Of a DNA stretch of 64,000 nucleotides, positions 35,096 to 45,510 are shown one piece after another. The stretch is taken from the NCBI GenBank assembly GCA_030998225.1, contig JAPYXD010000714.1, positions 5,704,001-5,768,000 on the forward strand. The letters are read 5' to 3'. A model generated the notes under the pieces. It did no database searches. It saw only the letters and a program-made list of their open reading frames with translations, and was not told the DNA's origin. This DNA comes from Diplolepis rosae (taxonomy: Eukaryota; Arthropoda; Insecta; Hymenoptera; Diplolepididae). The translations under genes were made by a program, and so were the position numbers. Every line of letters starts with the position of its first letter. The stretch's first letter is position 1.

Positions 35096-36953
35096 TGCCG
35101 GAAGTCGTCTGTATTTCTCCCAATTCTATGTCGTTTGAAGCTTTTGGTCTTCTAGCGATCTGTATGAGTAGGCAAGTAACTGAAATCCACAGAGCTCCTA
35201 AAAGGTGTATGGACCAACCATAGACAGCATGCAGTGTATATCCTTGAATTATGATGTTTATTATAGCTTTAATCAAGTGAATGATCATAATTATAGCTAT
35301 TATTCCGGCACTTGCAGTCCCGAAAGTGATGAAATGTGTCCAGAGTTTGTTCCATGTGTTGCTGGCTATTGTAGTAATCACGTCTTCATTAAGTAACTTT
35401 AAAAGACTTCCTTCATTGTCGCCCAAGGGATGTCCTCGCATTTCTCTAGCTAAATCATTGAGAACTGCTGGTCGTTCTACTGGAAACATAATTCGTTCCC
35501 TAATTTGGTCCAATTCTTGTTCGGTGTATATTCCATTGGTTGCCAGTTCTGACGGATTGACGTATTCCCACGTAGGTGCTGTCATCGGCTTAATAACTGT
35601 GGGTTTTTCTGCTGTGGTAGGTAGCGGTAGTATTTTGTACCATTTGTTACCAACATAATATTGAGAAGGTAACATTCTGTTGCAAGGTATCTGTGTTCCT
35701 TGTGTCTTGAGGATGTGAGTTCTTGGTGTAAGGAAGTACGTTTTGTTGTTTCGAGTTACCTGAAGTTCTCCATAACAGGATTCTTCATGCTTCATTTTTA
35801 TTTCCACTGGTACACATTTAATTATGTGTACTACTTCACCTGCATCAACTGCCATGTACCCTGGTCCTTTCATCAAGTCGTAGGCGAACTCGTCCGGTGA
35901 TTGTGTTGCTATTGAAAGTGAGTTTTTCAAAGTTTGCTTCTCTAATTTACATTTTTGGGTGAGTACGTCCTTATACAACTGTTTCATCTGAGAGCGTAAA
36001 TGTTTTTCGACGTATACAAATTTGGAGTTAACATATGCGAAAATATCTAAATTAGTTACAGAGATTTTTTTATAATCTGCAAAGCTTTCACCTTTAGTCG
36101 TTTCAAATATTAACAATTTAGGATGTTCGGTTTTTATAACTATATACCCGCAAACGGTTTCCTTGCTTTTTGCTGTCAGGGCGAACGTTATATCTTGAGT
36201 GGAAAGAGAGTACATAATTTGTTTGTTATCAAAATCGTGATCTATTACTTTATTTGCTAGTCCTTCATAAAGGATGCTATATTGCTGAAATTTACAATTA
36301 TCAACCGGTACTGTATTCCAAAAGGTATAACCTCCCTCCTGATCAATGCAATGACCATCAGAAAGTAAACAAATAGTTCCTGAACGTAAATGAATAGAAT
36401 TTGAATTTAACTTTATTTCCGCAGTTTGTTCACTTAGAGATATTTTTATTGTACCTTGCACTACTACATTTTCCCATGTACCAAACGGATCTGAGTAACC
36501 TACTCCATTACATTTTCCTTCAGAATTAATATATCCTGCAAACATTAAACTGTGAGTTATAGTTTGATTAATTTTAATATCGCGTACAATATGTGATTCG
36601 GTAACCTTTAATATTCCTGTTTTGTGTACATCTTCGCATGCACTTCTACTAACGTCGTTTATATATTCATTTTCTCCGTTTAGAACAATAGAAATATGTG
36701 AGTGCATCCCACAATAGTACACTGTTCTATTTGTTTCGAACTTACATTGGATTATTTTCGTTTCACTATATTCGTTGATTTGCAGGAGCTGTACATATTT
36801 CTCGGATACATCGACATTTGTTTCTGGTAGCTCACATTCTCCTACTTCTAATAGTGAAAGCGTTGTAACGTTTAAGTTTCGGGACTCACAATCGTATCCA
36901 ATAAAAGCATTTGAATTCCTTATTATTACACAAAGTAATAAACAAAATATCTG
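35007..36953 (-). CDS. env: G1 env: long open glycoprotein gene resembling chuvirus-type glycoproteins
   Basis: The frame is open for about 650 codons. It follows a 3' splice site (TTATTTTATTTTCAG, 36967-36954), then a hydrophobic signal-peptide-like stretch and a GYDC mature-type start. The ectodomain is cysteine-rich. Near ORF residues 450-520 (counted from 36722) are two hydrophobic segments, the first a likely membrane anchor, then a short cytoplasmic tail with RRPKASND. The short patterns LEVGECELP, YMAVDAGEVV and FLTPRTHILK match what I know of chuvirus-like (class III type) glycoproteins also found in insect retroelements, not baculovirus-F-like errantivirus env. No stop or frameshift is seen, unlike gag-pol. 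The last ~25 residues are probably foreign sequence past the junction. Confidence 0.65.
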   Translation of the reverse strand, partial: QIFCLLLCVIIRNSNAFIGYDCESRNLNVTTLSLLEVGECELPETNVDVSEKYVQLLQINEYSETKIIQCKFETNRTVYYCGMHSHISIVLNGENEYINDVSRSACEDVHKTGILKVTESHIVRDIKINQTITHSLMFAGYINSEGKCNGVGYSDPFGTWENVVVQGTIKISLSEQTAEIKLNSNSIHLRSGTICLLSDGHCIDQEGGYTFWNTVPVDNCKFQQYSILYEGLANKVIDHDFDNKQIMYSLSTQDITFALTAKSKETVCGYIVIKTEHPKLLIFETTKGESFADYKKISVTNLDIFAYVNSKFVYVEKHLRSQMKQLYKDVLTQKCKLEKQTLKNSLSIATQSPDEFAYDLMKGPGYMAVDAGEVVHIIKCVPVEIKMKHEESCYGELQVTRNNKTYFLTPRTHILKTQGTQIPCNRMLPSQYYVGNKWYKILPLPTTAEKPTVIKPMTAPTWEYVNPSELATNGIYTEQELDQIRERIMFPVERPAVLNDLAREMRGHPLGDNEGSLLKLLNEDVITTIASNTWNKLWTHFITFGTASAGIIAIIMIIHLIKAIINIIIQGYTLHAVYGWSIHLLGALWISVTCLLIQIARRPKASNDIELGEIQTTSGIEIFSHTLFRYIFRPSGGVLYSEKARFKI

Positions 36954-37011
36954 AAAATAAAATAAGTATTATTATTACATTTCGGGGTTTACATCTTGCC
37001 ATCTTTGCATT

Positions 37012-37044
37012 ACTAGTGATGATTATTAATTAATCATTACTAGT
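37012..37044. repeat. Palindrome between G1 integrase and env
   Basis: ACTAGTGATGATTA and TAATCATTACTAGT form a 14-bp stem with one mismatch around a 5-nt loop. It lies in the short spacer upstream of the env splice acceptor, where it could influence splicing or termination. This is inference only. Confidence 0.6.
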
Positions 37045-37085
37045 GTCTCTGCGATTTTGTATTTTCTTTGGTTTCACCATGTGAT

Positions 37086-38347
37086 TCATGTGTGAAATTC
37101 TGAGTCTGTTTCTAGAACAATTTTGTTACCTTGATTGTATTGAATTTTAATATTGTTTTTATTAATAATCTCCAAAATTTTGTGTGGTCCTGAATAATGA
37201 TCACCAAATTTATTTGGCTTAGGGCCTTTTAAAATAAAAACATAGTCTCCTATTCTAAAATTACGCACATTTATCGTTCTGTCATAGTATTTTTTCGAAC
37301 GATTTTTGGATCCAACTAAATTTTCATAAACTAAAGTTCTTATTCCGTTTAGTCTAGTTACTAAGTCTATAATATATCCTTTATAAGAAGGCAGTAAATC
37401 TGTTTCCCTTAAGGGGTCACCTGAGGGTAATCTAGCCAGTTTTCCAAATACTACTTCGTATGGCGTATGTTTAGTACTTTCCGATACACACGTGTTAAAA
37501 TTTAGAATCGCGATTTCCAACCATTCATCCCATTCTTGATCCGCATTAGTGTATTGCTTTAAAAATTCACCCAAAGCATGGTGTGACCTTTCCAATGAGC
37601 CATTAGACTGAGGATGAAAAGCAGTAGTTCTAATTTTTTTAATTTTAAATCTTTTTGAAATTCGTTGCATAAGTTTGCTTAGAAAATTTTGACCCTGATC
37701 GGTGATTACAATCCTAGGGGCTCCGAATAAACAAATAAATTTCTTAACAAAAACATCAGCTATTGTAGTGGCGAGAGTATCTTTTAATGGGACTGCTAGA
37801 CAAAATTTAGAAAGCTGATCCTGCATTGTGAGGATGTATTAGAATCCATTTTTAGTCTTGGGTAAGGGTCCTACCACATCTAGGGCTATTTTATCGAACA
37901 CTGTTCCTGGTGTATCTGTAATCACCATTGACTGTTTTTTTTAAATCGTACTAATTTTTTTAGTTGACAATTTAAACATTGCTGGATCCTTCGCTAAATA
38001 TCTTCCTTCAGATTCTCCCAGTAGTAGTTTTGTTTTATTCTGTTGTAAGTTTTGGAGACTCCTCTATGACCTCCAATTGGTGAACAGTGTAATTCTTCAA
38101 ATATTTCATTTCGTTTCTCTAGTGGAACAAATTTCAATGTTCCCTTACAAATAAGAATTTTAATATTTACATTTTCAAATACTGTGATGATGTTGCACGA
38201 TTGCGTTGGCACTTGCTCCGTAGGATTTCTTGAAAGTGCATCCGTGTTAAGGTTTAATTTTCCAGGCTTATAGATGACTTCATAATCGAATTCAGAGAGT
38301 TTAAAACGCCATTTTTGTACTCTAGTATTTAATTCTGCTGTTTTGAA
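37086..38347 (-). pseudogene. G1 integrase and end of RNase H
   Basis: After the TGA at 38350-38348 the frame continues through FKLSEFDYEVIYKPGK and ALSRNP (end of RNase H) and the HHCC finger (HCSPIGGHRGVSKTYNRI, CLNC). The core follows (ALDVVGPLPKTK, VITDQGQNFLSKL, FHPQSNGSLERSHHAL), then GDHYSGPHKILEII near the end. Lesions are TAG at 37996-37994, an indel in an A-run near 37945 and TAA at 37841-37839. Unlike G2 and G3, there is no AT-hook insertion between ALSRNP and the HHCC finger, so G1 keeps the usual gypsy layout. Confidence 0.8.
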
Positions 38348-40160
38348 TCATACTAAAGGTTGATGATCCGTAATTATTTTAATTTTCTTTCCATAGATAT
38401 ACGAACGAAAGATTTTAACTGCGTGAATCATCGCCAGAGCTTCTTTTTCATAGACTTCATAAGAAAGCTCGGGACCACGTAAAACTCTTGAGGTATATGC
38501 TATAGGGAGGTCTTTGCCTATTTCTCCCTGAGAAAGAATTCCACCAATAGCATATCCAGATGCATCAGTTGTGATATTGAAAGGTTTTGAAAAATTAGGG
38601 TACTGCAAAATTGGGGGGTTGCAAAGTTGTTCTTTTAATGTAGAAAAAGCCTGTTCTTCTTTTTCTGTCCATTTAAATACGATATCTTTTTGAAGTAATT
38701 TGCTTAGTGGTTTTGCAATTTGAGCAAAGTTCTGAATAAAACGGCGATAAAATCCAGCCAAGCCCAAAAATTGGCGTATATTTTTGACATTTGTAGGTTT
38801 TGGAAAATCTCTAACTGCTTCTAATTTTCTTGGGTCTGGGACAAGTCCTTTTATATTTAACATGTGTCCTAGGTAACATACCTTGTCTCGTAAAAATTCG
38901 CATTTATCGGGATTTAGTTGAAGATTAGATTTCCGTAATCTATCCATAATTAATTTCATTTTTTCATCATGCTCTTCTAAAGAATCGGCAAATACTACTA
39001 TGTCATCGATGAATGTGAATAGAATTTTTCCTTGGAGATTTTTAAATGTTTCGTCAATAAATCTTTGAAAAGTTGGAGGGGCATTTTTTAAGCCAAAAGT
39101 CATTCTTACATACTCATAATGACCGTGAGGAGTGCTAAATGCTGTTTTATGTGCATCTCGTGGATCCATTAAAATTTGTTGGAATCCTTTTGCTAAATCA
39201 AGGGTTGTGTAATATTTATGTCCTCCTACTTGGTCGATAATTTGTGTAATATCTGGTAAAGGGTATCCATCGCTGATGGTTTTGTCATTTAATTGGCGAA
39301 AATCTGAAACAAGTCGCCATTTTTGTTTTCCTGAAGAGTCCATTTTTTTGGGTACAATCCATAGAGGTGAATTGTACGGTGAACTTGATGGTTTTATTAT
39401 TCCAGAGTCTAACATTTCCTGAACTTGCCTTTCTACTTCTTCTTTTAGTGAAATTGGAAATTTATATTGTTTTACATTGATTGGAACATCATCTATGGTT
39501 GGAATTCGGTGCATGACTGTACTTGCTGCTTCTAGTTTCTGTCCTTCTCTAAAAAACCGATCTTTGTTTGAAGTTACAAATTTAATTATATAATTCCTCT
39601 CATTTGCATTTAAATCATTTAATCTTAACTTATTAATTAGTAAATCCTCTTCTGAGACTGCATTTTTGTTTCCTATAGAGAAGTTTCCATAAATTTCCTC
39701 TTCGGAGAAATTTCCTTGAAAAGTTTCATAAGTTTCATAAATTTCAAATTCGGAGTAAGAATCCAGGTTAAGTTCAGATGAAATTTCATGTAAAGTTTCC
39801 CGAAATTTATCTTTTGTGCACCATGTAAGTTCATCATGTTCTGGATAGATGGGGCTATCTAATTCTTCAGAGTCGTTTATAGGGGTTTCTTGTTCGTATT
39901 CTTGAAGTAAGATTGAATGACTTGATGACGCAATTGCATCCAGGCTCCATGATGAATCTGTCCTTTTAATTTCTTCTGGTATGTTGGGAATACAGTTTTT
40001 ATTTTCCTCTATAGCAAATTGTCGATTTTTATTCTGTAAAAATTCGTTTCCCAATGTAAATTCAGAGATTTTATCTTTCGTTTCTATTGATTGGTTTTCG
40101 TAGTCAATTACTGCATTAGTTTCCGTTTGATATGTGGCACCTAAAATTCCTTCGCATGGA
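38348..40160 (-). pseudogene. G1 reverse transcriptase and RNase H
   Basis: About 570 codons are open from 40054 to a TGA at 38350-38348 that sits within RNase H (DHQPLV, where a Trp is usual next). RT motifs are PSSSPYNSPLWIVPKK, WRLVSDFRQLNDKTIS, LDLAKGFQQI, FGLKNAPPTFQRFID and FTFIDDIVVFAD (FIDD at the catalytic site, a minor variant of Y-x-DD). RNase H begins near TTDASGYAIGGILSQG, with EKEALAMIHAVKIF. The frame differs from protease by one nucleotide near 40165. In G2 the two lie in one frame, so I read this as a lesion. Confidence 0.85.
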
Positions 40161-40737
40161 ATATCGAAATTTTGATAAAAGGCAGGTTATTCTTCTTTAA
40201 ATTATTGGTCCATCTTGTTATTCCACTTATTCTTGTTTCGGTTGGAGACTCATGATTTTGTTGAAATTTAATGGAATTTTCTCCTACAATAAGATGATTC
40301 GTAAGGAAGTTGATTTTTTCTTTTGCATTAGTATAATATTCCGAACCTAGGATTCCGTCAAAAGGGATAAAAAATTCATCGGGTACTATATGGAATTTTA
40401 CTGTATGACCCATTAGTGTATGTTCTATTGTACCGATTGATGGGATTATAACAGAATCTATTCCTTTGAGAAATACTGTTTCCTCAAGATTGATTATTTG
40501 AAGAGGGCTGATTTTTTTGATTTTTAGAATATTTAATTCCGATCCAGTATCAAGCATTAGTTTAATCGTGTCATTCATTACTGGATGATTGAATAATATA
40601 AATGGGATTTTTGTTGAATCTTCTTCTATATCGATGGTAATAATTCGCTTTGGAACTCTTCTACTGATTTCCTTTGATTGGAGCGCTGTTGATTTTGGTT
40701 CTCCTTCGCGGTTGCACTCGGTCCCGGAAGGTTCCAT
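40141..40737 (-). CDS. G1 aspartic protease
   Basis: An open frame of 198 codons holds the catalytic LMLDTGSELNIL, the flap-like region and a downstream GILGSEYY, as in retroviral-type aspartic proteases. It overlaps the gag frame by 112 bp in the -1 register, the arrangement expected if gag-pro were made by -1 frameshifting. I found no textbook slippery heptamer in the overlap, so the mechanism is unproven. Its C-terminus loses register with RT near 40165. Confidence 0.75.
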   Translation of the reverse strand: MEPSGTECNREGEPKSTALQSKEISRRVPKRIITIDIEEDSTKIPFILFNHPVMNDTIKLMLDTGSELNILKIKKISPLQIINLEETVFLKGIDSVIIPSIGTIEHTLMGHTVKFHIVPDEFFIPFDGILGSEYYTNAKEKINFLTNHLIVGENSIKFQQNHESPTETRISGITRWTNNLKKNNLPFIKISIFHAKEF

Positions 40738-42275
40738 CCGTTTCCCGTCCGTCTTTCTTGATTATATTTTCTTTTATAACATTCCTCTATCGTATGTCCT
40801 GGTGTTTTGCAATATTTGCATTCCTTTTGAGTGGACATCATTCTACATCTAGCTGCTTCATGTCCAGATCGATTGCAGATTTGGCAGGTTAAGACCTTAT
40901 TTATTTCGGTTGGTAAAGGTCTCATTGGTTTGTTCAATGAAAAGCATTTGTCTGCACTGTGTCCTTGTTTATTACACAGTTGACAAGTAACTCGGACTAC
41001 AGTTCTATTAAGGAAACAGTCTTTGGCTGTGTGTCCCTTTTTCTTACATAATTGGCATTCCTGGTTGCCAAAACATTGAGTAGCTGTGTGTCCTTGTTTA
41101 TTACAAAGCTGACACACATCTTGTTCTGGAGTTCTGTTTTTATTTTTAAAGCATTTTTCTATTGAATGCCCATTCATTTTATTATTTGAGCACCAAAGTT
41201 TGCTTCTACAATTTTCGGTTTCATGCCCATCTCTTTTACATATTTGGCAGGAAAACATGCGACGAGTACGCACGTTCATGTCTTCACCTTTATGATTCGT
41301 GGTTCTTCTAAGGTTCCTTTGAGCCTCAAGTTTTCGTTCAATAGAGATCGCGCTTTGAACAAGATTATTTACATCCTGTATTTGTTCATTTCCCAGACGT
41401 TATTCTAATTCAAATTTCAATCCTCTTTTAAACGAGTCGATTATAGTGTTCTCAACGCTGGCGCGAAAGTTTGGATCTATTTGTCCGCCATTATCTAAAT
41501 TATGAACTTCTAAGATCTTAGTGCCTATGTCCCTAATTCTATTTGCATACGTAATTACATTCTCATAATCTCTTTGAAACTCATGACCCAACTCTCCCAA
41601 TAATTGTGGAATCGTTCTGGCTGGTGAGTAAATGTTTTTTAAGAAAATTTTTAATTCGTCAATCGTTAAAAATGTACGCCCTGAAATTGCTTGTCGAGCC
41701 TCGCCGGATATTTTACTTCTAAGTAATTTAACTAAATTTATTTCAGACTCCGGTTCTATCATACACTTTGCTTCATTACACCCTTCGATAAATTGGCTTA
41801 AAGGGATATTTTTACCATTGAATTCGGGTACTACCATTAGTGCGTCGCGTAAAGTAACAACCTGGATTGTAACCGGTTGCTGGTTAGCATTTACATTCTG
41901 CTTAGGTTGCTCAGAAGAACTCGGTCTCCCGGAACCTGATTTTTCTGGCATACTCATTTTGATTTCAATATTGGGGTTTTTCTCTAAAGAATAGTTTAAA
42001 TAAGATTCGCTTAGATCTACTAGTGTTTTAGTACTATTGTTTGATAGTACTGAAGTATCAAAAGGGTTTTCAAAAGAATAATTTTCCTGAATTGATTCAG
42101 TAGTATCATTCAGGGGTTCTGTATCCTTACTTGAGGATGTTGAAAGATTTAAAGAATATTCCTCTTCACCACGTGGTAGCTCTGTTCTTGGAGCAAAAGG
42201 ATTAAATTCATCAACTTCTTTTTAAAGATCTGAATCTTTCGATGCCTGCGTTCGGGTGATTCTTTTGTCCGACAT
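40626..42275 (-). pseudogene. gag: G1 gag with seven zinc-knuckle units
   Basis: One 550-codon frame runs from ATG at 42275 to a stop at 40626, interrupted by in-frame TAA at 42224-42222 and 41402-41400. The middle has the gypsy capsid signature (LSQFIEGCNEAK, LGELGHEFQRDYENV). The C-terminal third (41249-40779) has seven C-x2-C-x4-H-x4-C units, counted from the Met at 41279 at residues 11-24, 30-43, 56-69, 75-88, 99-112, 132-145 and 154-167. The second has lost its second Cys (CSNN). One to three such knuckles are usual in gypsy-type gag. They bind genomic RNA during packaging. Confidence 0.8.
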
Positions 42276-42311
42276 ACGTAGGTTTATTAAAAATTTAGCT
42301 AATTTATATTT

Positions 42312-43450
42312 GGATTCTCATGACCCGTTTGAAAATTTTGAAATTTAGGACTTTTAAAATCTTATTAAAAATTTGAAAATTTAGAAAAATTTAACATTTG
42401 GACTCTTGTGTTCCATAGAAAATTTGTTTTATAATCAGGATTCTTTTTTTATCCCTTTAAAAGTTTATAGATTTCGGATTTTTATAATCCTATTGAATAT
42501 TTTAAAATATAGAAAATTTAGAATTTTGGATTCTTGTGATCCAATAAAATTTTGTTTTAAAATTAGGATTCTTATGATCCTTTTAAAAATTTTGAAAATT
42601 AGGATTCTTATAATCCTATTAAAAATTTAGAATTATGGAAATTTTGAAAATTGGGATTCTTTTGATCCACAGTAATTTTGTTTTATAATCAGGATTCTTT
42701 TGATCCCTTTGAAAATTTTAAAAATTTAGGATTTTTGGAATCCTATTAAAAATTTGAAAATTTGGAAAAATCTAACATTCGGACTCTTGTGATCCATAGA
42801 AAATTTGTTTAAAAATCAGGATTCTTTTTTTATCCCTTTAAAGATTTAGAAATTTAGGATTTTTATAAACCTATTAAAAATTTGAAAATTTAGAAAAATT
42901 TGAAATTCGGATTTGTTTAATCCATAGAATTTTGTTTTAAAATCAGGATACTTGTGATCCCTTTGAAAATTTTTAATTTTTAGGATTTTTATAATCCTAT
43001 TGAAAATTTGAAAATTTAGTAAAAATTTAGAAATGTGGATTCTTGTGATCCAATAGAATTTTTATTTAAAATCAGGATACTTTTGATCCATTTGGAAAAA
43101 TTTTGAAATATAGGATTTTTAATAATCCTATTTGAAAATTTGAATTTTTGAAAATTTTGATATCTGGACTCTTTTGATCCATTTGAAAATTGGAATAAAA
43201 AAAAGTATTAGGATTCTCTTGATCCCTAGAAAATTGGTTTTGAAATGAGGATTCTTTTAATCCCTTTGAAAATTTTTAATTTTTAGGATTTTTATAATCC
43301 TGTTGAAAATTTAGAAACATAAAAAAAAATTTAATTTGGATAGTTTTGATCCATAGAAATTTGTTTAAACTCAGGATTCTTTTGATCCTTTTAAAAATTT
43401 AGAAATTTAGGATTTTTATAATCCTATTAAAAATTTGAAAATTTAGAAAA
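42312..43450 (-). repeat. Tandem array in the G1 leader, ~9 units of ~127 bp
   Basis: GGATTCTT..GATCC-type blocks recur at 42312, 42438, 42566, 42692, 42819, 42946, 43075, 43249 and 43374, spaced 125-129 bp except for one stretched interval. Each unit carries three short dyads of the form GGAT-N5-8-ATCC (for example GGATTTTTATAATCC) about 40 bp apart. The array lies between the candidate primer site and the gag ATG. The position parallels the insulator array in the Drosophila gypsy leader, but the motif is different. Function is inferred only. Confidence 0.75.
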
Positions 43451-43576
43451 TGATTTTCTACCATTCAGAGATTCATTTTAATATAAAGAAAAGGTATTTA
43501 ACATAGATTTTTTATTTGTAATGTTAGATAATTGGCCTTAGTGTCCATAAATAAAAAAAAATAGTTTCAATCAAAC

Positions 43577-43613
43577 GTTTCGACTCTAATTGGAGTCCTC
43601 ATCAGTGATCTTT
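43577..43613 (-). ncRNA. Hammerhead-ribozyme-like motif with intact core boxes
   Basis: On the minus strand: AAAGATCA, CTGATGA (43605-43599), stem-loop GGACTC-CAATTA-GAGTC, then GAAAC (43581-43577) and GTTTG. CTGATGA and GAAA around a stem II are the conserved core of hammerhead ribozymes, and Penelope-like retroelements carry minimal versions. Related copies at 12318 and 59170 share downstream sequence (GTATGTAA..., GACCCTAA.GCCAATTA). Stem III and the cleavage triplet are not convincing in this copy, so activity is doubtful. Confidence 0.4.
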
Positions 43614-44334
43614 ATTTCTAGAATCGATATTGCGCATGTGAACCCCACTTTTGAGTACAACTTTAATATTGTATACAGAATAAAAATATGAGAAAATCTA
43701 CATAAAATTAAATATAAACATTTTTTGGGTGAAACCCAAGAGAAATCATAAGAATTAATATTGAAAAGTAACACATACATAAAAAAAACATCTCGGATAA
43801 AAACTAGACACGTTTACGTACAATTGTAACTTAAATTGCAGATGCAAGCATAAAAATGTGAGAAACAATAATTCAATAGATACAAGAAACTTCAAGAAAA
43901 CTTTGATAGAACTAAAAAAAAATTATTAATTGAAAAACATGAAAACTATTCCACGTTTATAAATAAGTATATTTTGAAAAAACCTTGAAAATAAGTAAAC
44001 GTTTCGATAAAGACTGACATAAAATTTCAATGAAAACTTAAAAAAACTTCGATAAAATAAGCATGGAATTTCTTTACGATTGCGTGAAAAGTAAAAACAT
44101 GAGAAAATAGATTTTAATTACAAAAAACAAATTTGGTATTAAAATAAAAGAACTTCGAAATTTTCTTTTAAATTTAAACCCTAAAATCAATTGTCAACTT
44201 TAAAAAATAGAGGTGAACTCAGAATTTCGAACACAAAAATACACAGAAAAATAGACATATTTGATAGAGAAAATAGAGAAAAATAAGGAAAAATAAGAAA
44301 AATTTTGGAAGAGAATAATTATTTTGAACAGTTA

Positions 44335-44351
44335 TCCCTCCGGGGCCTCCA
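44335..44351 (-). other. Candidate primer-binding site of G1
   Basis: On the minus strand TGGAGGCCCCGGAGGGA begins 17 nt after the inner edge of LTR B. A TGG start at this distance fits a primer site complementary to a tRNA 3' CCA end, compared with 13 nt in G2. I could not match it to a specific tRNA. Confidence 0.35.
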
Positions 44352-44368
44352 AAAATTAAAAACTCTTA

Positions 44369-45510
44369 TGTGACGTCTTGAGACACATAAGAGAAAGATT
44401 TTCTTCTATTTTTATATTATTATATTCTTAAGGAGAATATAATAATTTTTGTAATTTCGGGTCTGGAAAATTAATTCCAATAACCCGGGACTACTGTTCG
44501 TGTTAAATTTTCTCGACCAAAATTAAATCCTAAAACATCAAATAAAATGAAAAATGGGAAAAGACATGTGAATTTTAGACAAGTCGTACTATTCCCGTAA
44601 AAGGGAGCACGCCACTTGTCTTAGATTCGGGGATTTGGAACGAAAAGCGAGTAAAAATGGTACAAATGCTAGTACTGGGGTGGCTACCAGCACTCAAATA
44701 TTTGTATGAATATGAATAAAATGATATTTAAAGAGACAGGGTAGAAAGTATTTTTAGAAAAAGACACAGCAATTGAAATTTTAAACTTACTTTTTATTAG
44801 TGTTGCTTAAAGCCCTGGTTATTAATCCTTGGTAGATGACTGGATCAGGAGAAAACTTAGCTTCGTGATGATTGGTTATTAAATTCGTTGAGAAATAACT
44901 CCAACCGACGAGGGAGTTTTATTTGAAAAATTCGTTTATTTTATGCTTTAATTTCCCGATTTTTTAAGGTAGAAAGAATTTCGCTTTTTTTTTGGTGATT
45001 TAAATGCAGGGACAAGAACTGAAGAAAATTTTGTCTGCAGTTAGTTTTATGTGCAGCACCCCGCTTCCCTCATCATATTTCGAATTTAGGAAAAGTCTGG
45101 GGGTAGCTGTCCTGGCTTTCTATTGGCCTAGTTGGGCAAGCCTAGTTACCAAGATTTCTCCAAGTTCAGTCACCTTCCAAAAGATGGCGAAATTTGTATA
45201 TTCTTAAATAAAATGTGTTACAAATTAATTATTTAAATAATTATGTTTACAGATTTCGTTAAGTTTAAATATATGAAAAGTTAAATTAAAATATAATTCA
45301 TTTATATCTAATTTTAACTTAAAAACTCGTTAATTTACATTAGACTGACTATTCCTCTTTTCAAAATTCAAAAGAATCATTAATACATAAGATTAATTTT
45401 TATTCTGTAATTAGTTTTAAAACATAAACATCATAAAATTAAAACTAAACATCGAATATGTTGTTTACACATATAAAATTATTCATTTAAAAGGGTAAAT
45501 TTAATATAAG
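44369..45510 (-). mobile_element. G1 5' LTR (family B), inner part, left of the G2 insertion
   Basis: It starts TGTGACGTCTTGAG and matches 2836 onward of the solo copy. It is interrupted after TAAG at 45507-45510 by G2 and resumes at 57342. The small open frame at 45004-45207 lies wholly in LTR sequence and is not credible as a gene. Confidence 0.75.

Noticed and set aside
40141..40190. Programmed frameshift between G1 protease and RT
   Set aside because: No slippery heptamer is in register, and in G2 the two lie in one frame, so a decay indel is simpler.
42312..43450. CRISPR-like array
   Set aside because: The units are tandem ~127-bp repeats without unique spacers, in a eukaryotic retroelement leader.
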